Positions 1 through 9,010 of a stretch of 64,000 nt of DNA are shown one piece after another. The notes under the pieces were generated by a model, which saw only the letters and a program-made list of their open reading frames with translations, had not been told where the DNA came from and searched no databases. The position numbers and the translations under genes are program-made. The stretch covers positions 39,181-103,180 of the forward strand of contig CAZXSE010000004.1 of the NCBI GenBank assembly GCA_964643325.1. Reading direction: 5' to 3'. Source of the DNA: Fredricksoniimonas sp964643325 (GTDB lineage: Bacteria; Omnitrophota; Gorgyraeia; Zapsychrales; Fredricksoniimonadaceae). How positions within the stretch are numbered: the stretch's first letter is position 1; every line of letters starts with the position of its first letter.

Positions 1-2
1 GG

Positions 3-926
3 TATGTGATGATCATGGATTACCGCGACCTTCAGAAATACGCGAAATACCTGCTGGCGGCAGCGCTTATCATGCTCGTCCTGGTCCTTATCCCGCATGT
101 CGGCAAGGTCTCTTCCGGCGCGCGCCGCTGGTTCGGTTTTGGGCCCATTAATTTTCAGCCCTCGGAATATGCCAAGGTGGCGATGATCATTTATCTGGCC
201 GATCTGTTCACGCGCAAGCGCGCGATGATGCGTTCTTTCTGGCACGGCTTTCTCCCGGCGATCCTGGTGATGGGGCTGATGTGCGCGCTCATCATCAAAC
301 AGCCGGACCTGGGCAATACCGTTCTTGTCGCGGTCATTACGATGTCCATGTATTTCGTGGCCGGCGGGCGTAAGAGTGTTTTTGCGGCCATCGCCGCTCT
401 GGCCGTGCCGCTGATGACGGTCCTTGTCCTCGCGGAGCCTTACCGCATTCGTCGTGTGGTCGCGTTCATGAACCCCTGGGCGGACGCGCAAGGGGCGGGA
501 TTCCAGCTTTCGCAGTCGCAGATCGCGCTGGGTTCCGGCGGGTTCTGGGGTGTCGGCCTTGGCAAGAGCGTGCAAAAGCTCTTTTATCTGCCCGCGGCGC
601 ATACGGATTTCATTTTTTCGATCATCGGCGAGGAGCTCGGGTTCCTGGGGGCGCTGGCCGTCGTGGCCCTGTTCGGCGTTTTCATCTGGCAGGGAACACG
701 CATCATCCGCAATGCCCGCGACCCGTTCGGTTATTTCCTGGCCGTCGGGATCATGGTCATGCTCAGCATCCAGGTCGTTGTCAATATCGGCGTCAGCATT
801 GGCGCGCTGCCGACCAAGGGGCTGCCGCTGCCCTTGATCAGTTATGGCGGCTCGGCCCTTATTTTCAATATGATCGCCGTGGGGCTGATGCTCAATATTT
901 CACGCACTCAGGATATCGGCGGATAA
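3..926 (+). CDS. ftsW: FtsW, septal SEDS peptidoglycan glycosyltransferase (5' partial)
   Basis: Polytopic SEDS-family glycosyltransferase that polymerises lipid II at the division septum together with a class B PBP. The frame is open to the left edge, so the N-terminus (likely one or two membrane helices) lies outside the window; an internal GTG at 6 is not a convincing start. Visible are about eight hydrophobic segments, the conserved NPWADAQGAGFQLSQSQIA stretch, GEELGFLGAL, and the C-terminal LPLPLISYGGSAL motif typical of FtsW/RodA. RodA would be an alternative from sequence alone, but murG follows after 3 bases, the classic dcw order, which favours FtsW. Confidence 0.95.
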   Translation, partial: YVMIMDYRDLQKYAKYLLAAALIMLVLVLIPHVGKVSSGARRWFGFGPINFQPSEYAKVAMIIYLADLFTRKRAMMRSFWHGFLPAILVMGLMCALIIKQPDLGNTVLVAVITMSMYFVAGGRKSVFAAIAALAVPLMTVLVLAEPYRIRRVVAFMNPWADAQGAGFQLSQSQIALGSGGFWGVGLGKSVQKLFYLPAAHTDFIFSIIGEELGFLGALAVVALFGVFIWQGTRIIRNARDPFGYFLAVGIMVMLSIQVVVNIGVSIGALPTKGLPLPLISYGGSALIFNMIAVGLMLNISRTQDIGG

Positions 927-929
927 CAT

Positions 930-2030
930 ATGGCCAAAGTTCTCATCGCTACCGGAGGAACGGGCGGGCATATTTATCCCGCGCTGATGACGGCGGAGGA
1001 ATTGCGCCGGCGCGGGCATGAGGCTGTATTCATCGGACGGTTCGCCGCGGCGAGGGATCGGATCGTTGCCGCGGGCTTTGCGTGCGAGGAGATCGCGGCG
1101 CAGGGGTTCGCGGCCAGAGGCCTTTTGCAGAAGATCGAAGCGGTGCTGGTGATGGCGCGCGCCCTTGCAGCCTGCACGCGGACCATTCACCGCGTGCGGC
1201 CGGATGTGGTCCTTGGTTTTGGGGGCTATAGTTCATTTCCGACGGTAATGGCCGCTTCCTGGTGCGGCGTTCCAGCGATGATCCATGAGCAGAACGCGGT
1301 CCCGGGCATGGCCAACAAGGTCCTTGCCGTGGTGGCGCGGCGTGTGGCCGTTGGCTTCAAGGACGCGCTGGCGCGGTTCCCCCGGGGCAAGGGCGTATGG
1401 ACCGGGAATCCGGTGAGGCCGCTTGATGAGGGAGTCCCGTCCGAACAGGCCCGACGGGAGTTTGGGCTGGCCCCTGACAAAAGCACGGTGCTTGTTTTTG
1501 GAGGCAGCCAGGGCAGCCGCATCCTAAACACAGAAGCAGCGGCTGTGCTGGCGGGTATGGATGTGCAGGTCATTCACATCACGGGCAACGATGCCCTGCA
1601 GCAGGTCGCACAGGTATATCGTGCGACGGGCGTGGCATGCGTGGTGCAGGCATACATGGACCGCATCGGTCTTGCGTACGCCGCCGCGGACCTTGTGATC
1701 GGCCGCGCCGGCGCTGGCACGGTGACAGAGCTGGGGGTTTTGGGAGTGCCGGCGGTCCTTATTCCGTACCCGGGAGCCAACGATCATCAGAAATATAACG
1801 CGCGTGTCCTGGAGCGCCTGGGGATGGCGGTCATAATTGAGGAAAAGTCCTTGCGGCAGGACATCCTTCGAGATAAGATTTTTTCGATACTTAAGCAGGG
1901 TTCCTTCCGTGTCGAGGATCATGAAAGATCCAAGGATGAATTTGTGACTGACGGGGCGAGTCGTCTTTGCGACGAGCTTTTGCGGGATTGGAACAAGTCC
2001 GGAACGAACCTTAAGGAGACGCTGCGATGA
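930..2030 (+). CDS. murG: MurG, lipid II synthase (UDP-GlcNAc transferase)
   Basis: Peripheral inner-membrane GT28 glycosyltransferase that adds GlcNAc to undecaprenyl-PP-MurNAc-pentapeptide (lipid I) to make lipid II. The N-terminal glycine-rich loop TGGTGGHIYPA (residues 8-18) and the C-terminal UDP-GlcNAc site (GRAGAGTVTEL, then IPYPGANDHQKYNA) are present. At 366 residues it is full length. It starts 3 bases after ftsW and its stop overlaps the murC-ddl start in an ATGA, so the cluster is translationally coupled. The last ~40 residues are polar and less conserved. Confidence 0.96.
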   Translation: MAKVLIATGGTGGHIYPALMTAEELRRRGHEAVFIGRFAAARDRIVAAGFACEEIAAQGFAARGLLQKIEAVLVMARALAACTRTIHRVRPDVVLGFGGYSSFPTVMAASWCGVPAMIHEQNAVPGMANKVLAVVARRVAVGFKDALARFPRGKGVWTGNPVRPLDEGVPSEQARREFGLAPDKSTVLVFGGSQGSRILNTEAAAVLAGMDVQVIHITGNDALQQVAQVYRATGVACVVQAYMDRIGLAYAAADLVIGRAGAGTVTELGVLGVPAVLIPYPGANDHQKYNARVLERLGMAVIIEEKSLRQDILRDKIFSILKQGSFRVEDHERSKDEFVTDGASRLCDELLRDWNKSGTNLKETLR

Positions 2031-4384
2031 GGGCGGGAGACAAAGTAAAGAAAGCATTCAAACGATACCACTTCATCGGCATTGGCGGGATGGGGGTGGG
2101 CAACCTTGCGCTCTTGATGCTGGCCAAAGGTTTTGATGTGAGCGGCTCCGACCAGAAAGAGAGCGAATTGACGCGCCAGTTGCGCGAGCGGGGCGCTCGG
2201 GTCTTCATTGGGCATGACATCCGCAACCTTGAAGGGGCCGAATGCGTGGTCTATTCTTCGGCGATCAAGGCGGATAATCCGGAAATGTTCGAGGCGTTCA
2301 GCCGGCATATCCCGGTCATGCGCCGCGCCGAACTGCTGGCCGAATTGCTCAACAAGGAAGTGGGGATCACGGTCGCGGGCGCGCACGGCAAGACAACGAC
2401 ATCATCACTGGCATCGTTCTTGCTGACCCGGGCGGGCCTCAAACCCACCACCATGGTCGGCGGGATCGTGAGGCAGGGGGACCTTAACGCGAGCCTCGGG
2501 ATCGGGCGCCACATGGTCGCGGAAGTGGACGAGAGCGATGGCTCGTTCCTGTATTTTGCGCCGCATTTCTCGATCATCACCAATATCGACCTTGAACATC
2601 TGGATTTCTACCATACCTGGGAGAACATTTGCGACGCTTATGTGAAGTTTGCGGGGTGCACGGTCCCCAACGGCATTATCATTGCCAACGGCGATGACCC
2701 GACCTTGCGCGCGATCGTTTCCAACAGCGCGCGGCGTTTTGTCACGTACGGGTTCGGCGATGACAATGAGTGGGTGGCGGCCAATATCCATCTTGACGCG
2801 CACGGATCCTCGTACGATTGTTATCATAAGGGCGAGCTCGTCGGTAATTTTACCCTGAGGATCCCGGGCAAGCACAATGTCCATAATTCGCTGGCCGTGG
2901 TGGCGCTCGGGCACGAACTCAAGATCGGCCTTGATGCCATCCGGGGAACGCTCGGGGATTTTGAAGGGGTCAAGCGCCGCTTCGAGCGCAAGGGCGAGCC
3001 GGGGGGCGTCCTGGTCGTGGATGATTACGGCCATCACCCGACGGAGATCGCGGCGACCCTGCAGACCGCCAAGACCCTGGAGCGCAAGAAGCTCGTGGTC
3101 GTTTTCCAGCCGCACCGTTATTCCCGCACGCAAGCGCTCATGGATAATTTCGTGGATTGCCTGAATATGGCGGACCATCTGGTCCTGATGGATATTTATC
3201 CGGCCAGCGAAAAGCCGATCGAGGGCGTGACGACCGAAGCGCTGGCCGAAAGGATCCGGGCAAAGCGGCCTCAGGAACTGGTGCATCTTCCCAAGAACGT
3301 GATCGTCGATCATCTGATGGGGATCGTGGGCCCCGGTGATCTTGTTGTGACCCTGGGCGCGGGTGATGTGACCCGGATCTCGGATGAGCTTGTCAAAAGG
3401 CTTGGCGCGCGCGCCGTGCTGGCGAAGGACAGGGGGCTTATCGGGGTCATCATGGGCGGCTGTTCATCGGAGCGGGAGGTCTCGCTGCGTTCCGGCGCCG
3501 CTGTGGTGAAGGCCCTGACAGAGGCCGGATGCCGCGTGAAAGCGCTCGATCTTGTCAGCGAGGATCACGCCACGGTCAAGGAATGGCTCAGGGCCGAGGG
3601 CCTTGATATGGCGTTCATTGCGCTGCACGGCCGTTTCGGCGAGGATGGCGGCATACAGGCCGTCCTGGAAGAGCTGGATATTCCTTATAACGGTTGCGGT
3701 GTTGCGGCGAGCCGGACCGCCTTCAACAAGGCCCAGGCCCAGAAACTTTTCGATGCGCACAAAGTCCAGACCCCGGCCACGGTCATCGTTAGCGGCATTG
3801 AGGGGTTGGACGCGGACCAGGTCGTTGCCCAGGTGAAAGGGTATCCTGTTGTCGTCAAGCCCGCGTGTGAAGGTTCGAGCAACGGGATCAGCTTCGGGCG
3901 CGACCGTGATTCGCTGCGGGCGGCCCTGTCCAAGGCTTATGAGTATGGCCGCGAGATCATCGTGCAGCAGCATATCAGGGGGCGTGAACTTACCGTCGGG
4001 ATCCTGGGGCAGGAAGCGCTGCCCGTGGTCGAGATCCGGACGGACGCGGGCCAGGATTTCTTTGATTTCAAGGCGAAGTATGAAAGCCCGGCGACCCAGT
4101 ATCATGCGCCGGCCGAGATCGACCCGCTGACAGCGCAGCGCGTGCAGGCCGAGGCCTTGAAAGCTTACCGGGCGCTCGGGTGTGAAGGGTATGGCCGTGT
4201 TGATGTCCTGCTGGGTGAGGACGGCATGCCGTATGTCCTGGAAGTGAACACGATCCCCGGATTCACGGCAAAAAGCCTGATGCCCAAAGCGGCGCGGGCG
4301 GCAGGGATGGATTTTACGCAACTTTGTTTAACGCTCGTCGATATGGCATATGGCAAGAAAAAAGAGCCCCTCCCGCGGGCCTGA
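2027..4384 (+). CDS. murC-ddl: MurC-Ddl fusion: UDP-MurNAc-L-Ala ligase / D-Ala-D-Ala ligase
   Basis: A 785-residue bifunctional protein in one uninterrupted frame. Residues ~1-460 are MurC (adds L-Ala to UDP-MurNAc): N-terminal HFIGIGGMGVGN loop, ATP-binding GAHGKTTTSS (118-127), DESDGSFL and NIDLEHLDFY. Residues ~472-785 are an ATP-grasp Ddl (makes D-Ala-D-Ala): GGCSSEREVSLRSG start, KPACEGSSNGI and C-terminal EVNTIPGFT. The linker is only about 10-15 residues with no stop or frameshift. MurC-Ddl fusions are established in Chlamydiae; most bacteria keep murC, murB and ddl separate. No murB lies in this cluster. Confidence 0.96.
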   Translation: MRAGDKVKKAFKRYHFIGIGGMGVGNLALLMLAKGFDVSGSDQKESELTRQLRERGARVFIGHDIRNLEGAECVVYSSAIKADNPEMFEAFSRHIPVMRRAELLAELLNKEVGITVAGAHGKTTTSSLASFLLTRAGLKPTTMVGGIVRQGDLNASLGIGRHMVAEVDESDGSFLYFAPHFSIITNIDLEHLDFYHTWENICDAYVKFAGCTVPNGIIIANGDDPTLRAIVSNSARRFVTYGFGDDNEWVAANIHLDAHGSSYDCYHKGELVGNFTLRIPGKHNVHNSLAVVALGHELKIGLDAIRGTLGDFEGVKRRFERKGEPGGVLVVDDYGHHPTEIAATLQTAKTLERKKLVVVFQPHRYSRTQALMDNFVDCLNMADHLVLMDIYPASEKPIEGVTTEALAERIRAKRPQELVHLPKNVIVDHLMGIVGPGDLVVTLGAGDVTRISDELVKRLGARAVLAKDRGLIGVIMGGCSSEREVSLRSGAAVVKALTEAGCRVKALDLVSEDHATVKEWLRAEGLDMAFIALHGRFGEDGGIQAVLEELDIPYNGCGVAASRTAFNKAQAQKLFDAHKVQTPATVIVSGIEGLDADQVVAQVKGYPVVVKPACEGSSNGISFGRDRDSLRAALSKAYEYGREIIVQQHIRGRELTVGILGQEALPVVEIRTDAGQDFFDFKAKYESPATQYHAPAEIDPLTAQRVQAEALKAYRALGCEGYGRVDVLLGEDGMPYVLEVNTIPGFTAKSLMPKAARAAGMDFTQLCLTLVDMAYGKKKEPLPRA

Positions 4385-5129
4385 GGCCTTCCGGCCGTTC
4401 TTATTGGGCATGGCCCTGATCCTCGGCCTGGCGCTGGCTGCCGCGGCGCTTGTGTTCGGCTTCCGCACGCTGGCCGCATCGGCCCTGTTCCGGGTCCAGG
4501 CTGTCAGGGCCGCCGAGAGCCTGCAGCCGCTGGATCTTGGGGATTTGCAGAAGCTCAAGGGAAAGAATATCTTTACCGTCGATCTGGACAAGGTCGAGGC
4601 CGGGATCCACGCCAGGCATCCCGGGATCGCGGACCTTCGGGTGACGCGCCGGTATCCGGATGAGATCTATGTGACAGGCATCCGGCGCGAGGCTTTTGCC
4701 GTGGTTGCCATCGACGGGCGGCAATGGCTGGTGGACCGTAACGGTTACATGATCGCGGCGCCGGGCCCTGAACACAAAAGCCTGACGCTCGTCAAGGGGC
4801 TGATGCGCCAGAAGGCTGCGTCCGGGGCGCCGGTCGTTGACCGCAATATCAGGACGGCTTTTGACATCATGGCCCTGTTCGGCAAGGACCCGCATCTGGC
4901 CGGACTGGTGCTCAGGTCCGTCGATGTGGGTGACCTGACACGGATCGCCTGCGATGTTGTTGACGGGGAGTCGGGGTTCCTGGCCCTGATCGACAAGGAT
5001 AATATCCCTGCGCGCCTCAAGACGCTTGCCGAGGTCCTGATGCGCGGCGGGATCGACCTTGCGCAGGTCAAGTACATGGACCTTCGTTTTGGCGCGCCCG
5101 TGATCGGGCAGAAAAAGGCACGACCATGA
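4350..5129 (+). CDS. ftsQ: FtsQ/DivIB-type cell division protein
   Basis: Bitopic divisome protein linking cytoplasmic and periplasmic parts (partners FtsL/FtsB in model bacteria). Basic N-terminus, one membrane helix (~residues 18-40), then a POTRA-like domain (~45-115; LKGKNIFTVDLDKVEAGI followed by VTRRYPDEIYV) and an FtsQ C-terminal domain. Sequence similarity in this family is low; the assignment rests on topology, the POTRA pattern and position between ddl and ftsA. The chosen start overlaps murC-ddl by 35 bases and keeps the basic cytoplasmic tail; a later ATG at residue 20 would cut into the membrane helix. Confidence 0.85.
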   Translation: MARKKSPSRGPEAFRPFLLGMALILGLALAAAALVFGFRTLAASALFRVQAVRAAESLQPLDLGDLQKLKGKNIFTVDLDKVEAGIHARHPGIADLRVTRRYPDEIYVTGIRREAFAVVAIDGRQWLVDRNGYMIAAPGPEHKSLTLVKGLMRQKAASGAPVVDRNIRTAFDIMALFGKDPHLAGLVLRSVDVGDLTRIACDVVDGESGFLALIDKDNIPARLKTLAEVLMRGGIDLAQVKYMDLRFGAPVIGQKKARP

Positions 5130-6373
5130 GGACCCTGCAGCGATTTTTCGGCCAGTTCCTCGGCGACCAGTTCTATTGCGGCCTGGATATCGGCGCGCAC
5201 CGGATCAAGGCCAGCCTGAACCGCGTCGCCGATGCCCGGACCCTGGAACTGCTCGCGGTCAACGAAGTTCCTGCCAGGGGGCTGGCAGCCGCGTCGATCA
5301 ATGACATTACGGAATTCTCCGGATGCGTCAGCGCCGCCCTGGACGGTATCATTCGAAAGACCAGGTTCAAGGTCCGCGATGTGCACCTGGGGTTGGGCGG
5401 CGAGTTCATTGAAACCCGCCCGAGCCGCGCATTGGTCCCTCTGGTCGAGCGCGGTAACAAGATCCTGACCTCACGCGACCTGCATCACGCCCGGAACCAG
5501 GCGCGCATGCTGGGGGTGCGCCTTGAGGAAGAGGTCATTTGCGACCTGGTGCAGCAGTTCAAGGTGGATGATGTCAATGTCGCGCTTAATCCTGTCGGCC
5601 TTTACGGCAGAAAACTGGAAGTGGAAACGCTCCTGGTCATTGCCAATACCATGCGATTGCGCAACCTCACCAAGGCCATCCAGCAGGCTGGCTTCGAGGT
5701 CAATGATGTGTTCTTCAACGTGCATGCCGCCACCGAGCTCATGCTCGAGAAGCGTCAGCTCAATGACGGGTGTGTTTTTGCCGACTTTGGCGCGCGCACG
5801 ACGCTGGTATTGGTATTCAAGGAAGGCTTGCTTAAATATTTCCGGAAGGTCCCTGTTGGCGGAGAGATGCTGACCCAGCGCATTGCCGCGGAGCTGAGCA
5901 TCCCGTTCCCTCTGGCCGAGGATATCAAAAGGTCCTACGCCCGCGTGACCGATGATGCCGACGCGAACGCGGAAGAGATCCTGGTCAAGAAAGAACAGGG
6001 GTTCGTCCCGTTGCGGCGCCAGGTGCTGACAGCCGCGATCGAGCCGGATGTTTGCCGCATGATCGAAGAGATGCGCGCCGCGGTGGCCGCGTCGGGGTAT
6101 GAGGGGCAGCTCAAGTCCGGGATCGTTGTGGTCGGCGGCGGGGCCCTGCTCGCGGGCCTGATGGAGCGCCTTGAAAAGGACATGCGCATGCCGGTCGGTT
6201 TCGGGCGCAACATCCCGGGGCTGAACAGCGCCGCGATCTATTGCGTTTCCACCAGTCTGGCGGAAATGGGATACAAGAACACGCTGCGTTACAGCATCGA
6301 CTCGCAGAGGCCGAAGGACTGGTTCGCGGCGGTCAAGGCCAAGGCGGAAGAGTTGAGCAACGAATATTTCTGA
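5126..6373 (+). CDS. ftsA: FtsA, actin-like cell division ATPase
   Basis: Actin/Hsp70-fold protein that tethers FtsZ filaments to the membrane in most bacteria. The nucleotide-binding signatures are visible: CGLDIGAHRIKASL near residue 17 (phosphate 1), FADFGARTTLVLVF (phosphate 2) and IVVVGGGALLAGL (adenosine), with the SHS2-type 1C insertion around residues 80-165. It overlaps ftsQ by 4 bases. Length (415) is normal for the family. Unusually, no ftsZ follows: the next gene is a receiver protein and then queA. A pilus-type PilM relative is less likely given the ftsQ neighbour. Confidence 0.93.
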   Translation: MRTLQRFFGQFLGDQFYCGLDIGAHRIKASLNRVADARTLELLAVNEVPARGLAAASINDITEFSGCVSAALDGIIRKTRFKVRDVHLGLGGEFIETRPSRALVPLVERGNKILTSRDLHHARNQARMLGVRLEEEVICDLVQQFKVDDVNVALNPVGLYGRKLEVETLLVIANTMRLRNLTKAIQQAGFEVNDVFFNVHAATELMLEKRQLNDGCVFADFGARTTLVLVFKEGLLKYFRKVPVGGEMLTQRIAAELSIPFPLAEDIKRSYARVTDDADANAEEILVKKEQGFVPLRRQVLTAAIEPDVCRMIEEMRAAVAASGYEGQLKSGIVVVGGGALLAGLMERLEKDMRMPVGFGRNIPGLNSAAIYCVSTSLAEMGYKNTLRYSIDSQRPKDWFAAVKAKAEELSNEYF

Positions 6374-6430
6374 TCCGGCAGTCCCGGCAAAAGACCCTCG
6401 CAGATGTTTCCGCCAGAAAGGAATCATGCC

Positions 6431-6793
6431 GTGCCCGTCAATATCCTGATCGTTGATGATGACCGCCTGAGCACGACACTGATCCGTTTTGCGCTCAAGC
6501 AGCATGACTATACCGTCGAGTCCGCTGAGGATGGGGCACAGGCCCTGGAGATGCTGGGCCGTTTCAAGCCGGCGCTGATCGTGCTTGATGTCCATATGCC
6601 CCGGATGTCCGGTTTTGAGTTCATGAGCGAGCTCAAGCGCATTCCCGGCGGGAGCGCCATCCCCGTGATCATGCTGACGACCAACGACAATATGCAGGAT
6701 ATATTTTTTGCCGAGGGCGTGAAAGGGTACTTGGTCAAGCCCGTTGATCCTTTGAAGCTCGAGGCTGTGATCCGCGACGCCCTGGGCCGTTAG
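6431..6793 (+). CDS. Single-domain response regulator (CheY-like receiver)
   Basis: Stand-alone phosphoacceptor domain of about 120 residues with a full set of receiver residues: the acidic DDD near the N-terminus, phosphoacceptor Asp in IVLDVHMPRMSG, Thr in MLTT and Lys in VKPVDPLKLE. No output domain and no histidine kinase nearby, so its partner is unknown. I chose the GTG at 6431 because an AGAAAGGAA ribosome-binding site lies 7 bases upstream; an ATG at 6404 in the same frame would add 9 residues without support. It sits between ftsA and queA in the position where ftsZ usually is. Confidence 0.85.
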   Translation: MPVNILIVDDDRLSTTLIRFALKQHDYTVESAEDGAQALEMLGRFKPALIVLDVHMPRMSGFEFMSELKRIPGGSAIPVIMLTTNDNMQDIFFAEGVKGYLVKPVDPLKLEAVIRDALGR

Positions 6794-6798
6794 CTGCC

Positions 6799-7821
6799 AT
6801 GCGATCGAGCGACTTTGATTACCATCTTCCGCCGGAGCTGATCGCCCAGCATCCCGCGCCCCGGCGCGATGATGCCCGGCTTCTCGTCGTGGACCGCCGC
6901 GCGGGCACGTTCAGGCATGATATTTTCCGTAATATCGGGGCATACTTGCCCGGCCCGAGCCTGCTGGTGGTCAATGACAGCAGGGTCATTCCGGCGAGGC
7001 TGTTGGGGAAGAAAGCCCTGACCGGCGGACGCGTCGAGGTGTTCCTTCTCAAGCAGCTTACGGGGCGTTGTTTTGAGGCCATGCTCAAGCCTTTGAAGAA
7101 GATCAAAGAGGGCGAGGCCCTGGCTTTTGCGGGAGGCGTGAGTGCGCGGCTGGTCAGCCGCCAGGCAGGGGAGGACGGCCCGACCGGGATCGTTGAATTC
7201 GACTGTGACGATGTGCTTAAAGTCCTCGAGGATATCGGGCATATCCCGCTGCCGCCGTATATCCGGCGTCCGGATGAGGCTTGCGACCGCGAGGATTACC
7301 AGACCGTCTATGCCGCCTGTAACGGCTCGGTGGCGGCCCCGACCGCGGGGCTGCATTTCACGCTGCCCTTGATGGACGCCTTGCGGGCCGACGGGCACGC
7401 TTTCGCGCAGGTGACATTGCACGTGAATTACGGGACGTTCAAGCCCGTCGAGGAAGAGGATGTCGCGGACCATCGCATGCACGCGGAATATTACCGGATG
7501 CCCGGCGCGGCGCAGCAGGCCCTGCGGCAGGCCCGCGACGGAGGGCGCACGATCGTGGCGGTAGGGACGACCAGCTGCCGGACGCTCGAGGCGTTCGCGC
7601 GAAGCGGCAAGCCCGAGGGAGAGACGGATATTTTCCTTTATCCCGGGGCGCGGTTCGGGCTGACAGGGGCGCTGGTCACGAATTTCCATCTGCCGCGCAG
7701 TACGCTGCTCATGCTCGTGGCGGCTTTTGCGGGCGTGGAGCTTTGCCGGCGGGCGTATGAAGAAGCTGTCCGCGAGAGGTACAGATTTTACAGTTATGGC
7801 GACGCCATGATCGTTCTTTGA
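6799..7821 (+). CDS. queA: QueA, tRNA preQ1(34) S-adenosylmethionine ribosyltransferase-isomerase
   Basis: Transfers and isomerises the ribosyl group of SAM onto preQ1 at tRNA position 34 to form epoxyqueuosine. Recognisable blocks are the N-terminal FDYHLPPELIAQHPAPRRDDARLL, VNDSRVIPARLLG, PPYIRRPDE, APTAGLHFT and the C-terminal NFHLPRSTLLMLV. At 340 residues it is full length. It begins 5 bases after the receiver gene. The next enzyme of the pathway in this window, Tgt, is at 10935-12077, separated by four genes. Confidence 0.97.
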   Translation: MRSSDFDYHLPPELIAQHPAPRRDDARLLVVDRRAGTFRHDIFRNIGAYLPGPSLLVVNDSRVIPARLLGKKALTGGRVEVFLLKQLTGRCFEAMLKPLKKIKEGEALAFAGGVSARLVSRQAGEDGPTGIVEFDCDDVLKVLEDIGHIPLPPYIRRPDEACDREDYQTVYAACNGSVAAPTAGLHFTLPLMDALRADGHAFAQVTLHVNYGTFKPVEEEDVADHRMHAEYYRMPGAAQQALRQARDGGRTIVAVGTTSCRTLEAFARSGKPEGETDIFLYPGARFGLTGALVTNFHLPRSTLLMLVAAFAGVELCRRAYEEAVRERYRFYSYGDAMIVL

Positions 7822-7898
7822 TTTGAGAAGGAAGTCTGCCATAATGCCCATGGTGTAAGGCTGTTTTAGAGTGGGCGCTTGAAAAGCAGGGGGTAAAT

Positions 7899-8354
7899 AT
7901 GTTTTACTTCGCCTATGGTTCGAACATGGACCATCATCAGATGCTGGTGGAGCGCTGCCCCGGGGCGAGCTTTGTCGGGCCTGCGGTGCTGGATGAACAT
8001 TGCCTTTTCTTTGATGGTTACTCGGCGTATTGGGCGGGCGCTGTCGCGAATATCGATGCGCTGGAGAACGACGAGGTCTGGGGCGGGCTTTTTGAGATCA
8101 CGGAAACGCATTTCAACGCGCTCGACGAGTTCGAGGGATGCCCGCGATATTATTCGCGCAAGCTCATTGATGTCATTATCCAGGGAACGGCCCGGAAGGT
8201 TGCGGCCTGGACATATTACCGCGAACCGCATCCCGTCGGGACGCCGTCGCGCCGGTATATCGAGGCGGTCTTGCGAGGGGCCAGGGATTGTTGTCTTCCT
8301 GAGGAATACATCATGGAGGTCTTTTCGCATTATATGGGGCCTTCGCGGCGATGA
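7899..8354 (+). CDS. Gamma-glutamylcyclotransferase-like protein
   Basis: Small GGCT-fold protein (151 residues) of the type that releases 5-oxoproline from gamma-glutamyl substrates. The substrate-binding loop FAYGSNM at the N-terminus and the catalytic Glu in LDEFEGCP, followed by YSRKLIDV, are diagnostic. A strong ribosome-binding site (AGGGGG) precedes the ATG; an extended -10-like CATAAT lies at 7840-7845. Its stop overlaps the start of the HAD phosphatase gene. The true substrate cannot be read from sequence. Confidence 0.85.
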   Translation: MFYFAYGSNMDHHQMLVERCPGASFVGPAVLDEHCLFFDGYSAYWAGAVANIDALENDEVWGGLFEITETHFNALDEFEGCPRYYSRKLIDVIIQGTARKVAAWTYYREPHPVGTPSRRYIEAVLRGARDCCLPEEYIMEVFSHYMGPSRR

Positions 8355-9010
8355 AGAACGCCGGCATCCTTGTTTCGGATTTTGACGGGACCATGACACG
8401 ATTTGATTTTTACGATCTTGTCTGCCGGGAATTCCCGGATATTGCCGGCGGGTCCTGGCAGCAGTACGAACGCGGGGCGATCACGCATTTTGAGGCACTG
8501 CGGCTGATCTTTGCCGGGATCCATGCGCCCGAGGAGCGGCTGCACGCGATCATTGACAGCATGCAGCTTGCGCCGCGGCTGGCTGCAAGTGTCGCTGCCT
8601 TGAAAGATCATGGCTGGCATGTTATTGTTGCTTCTGCCGGGTGTGACTGGTATATCAAGCGCCTTTTGGCAGCGGCCGGTGTTGTTGTCGAGGTCCATGC
8701 GAATCCGGGAACATATACCGAAGCGGATGGCCTGCAAATGCGCTTTTCGGCCGCTTCGTCTTTTTTGTCACCCGGGTTTGGCATTGACAAGGCAGCTATC
8801 GTACGTGATGCGTTAACGCGCAGCAGCAGGGTGGCTTTTGCCGGCGACGGCAGGCCTGACCTAGAGCCTGCGCTCCTGGTCCATCCTGACCGGCGTTTTG
8901 CCAAGAGCTGGCTGGCGGGCAGGTTGCGGGAGATGAACGAAAAGTTCAGGCCTTTTGAGGATTGGGCCGAAGTTGCGGCGGCGTGCATCCAACAGGAGCG
9001 GGGGGCATGA
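8351..9010 (+). CDS. HAD-superfamily phosphatase, MtnX/SerB-like (subclass IB)
   Basis: 219-residue haloacid dehalogenase phosphatase. Motif I DFDGTMT (residues ~10-16, catalytic Asp pair), motif II Ser in VIVASAGCDWYI, a conserved basic residue in GFGIDKAAIV, and motif IV GDGRPDLEPA are present; the spacing puts the cap between motifs I and II (C1 type). Similar proteins act on methylthio-phosphates or phosphoserine, but the substrate here is open. It overlaps the next gene (glycerol-1-phosphate-dehydrogenase-like) in an ATGATG/TGA junction, so the two are co-translated and may act in one short pathway. Confidence 0.8.
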   Translation: MKNAGILVSDFDGTMTRFDFYDLVCREFPDIAGGSWQQYERGAITHFEALRLIFAGIHAPEERLHAIIDSMQLAPRLAASVAALKDHGWHVIVASAGCDWYIKRLLAAAGVVVEVHANPGTYTEADGLQMRFSAASSFLSPGFGIDKAAIVRDALTRSSRVAFAGDGRPDLEPALLVHPDRRFAKSWLAGRLREMNEKFRPFEDWAEVAAACIQQERGA

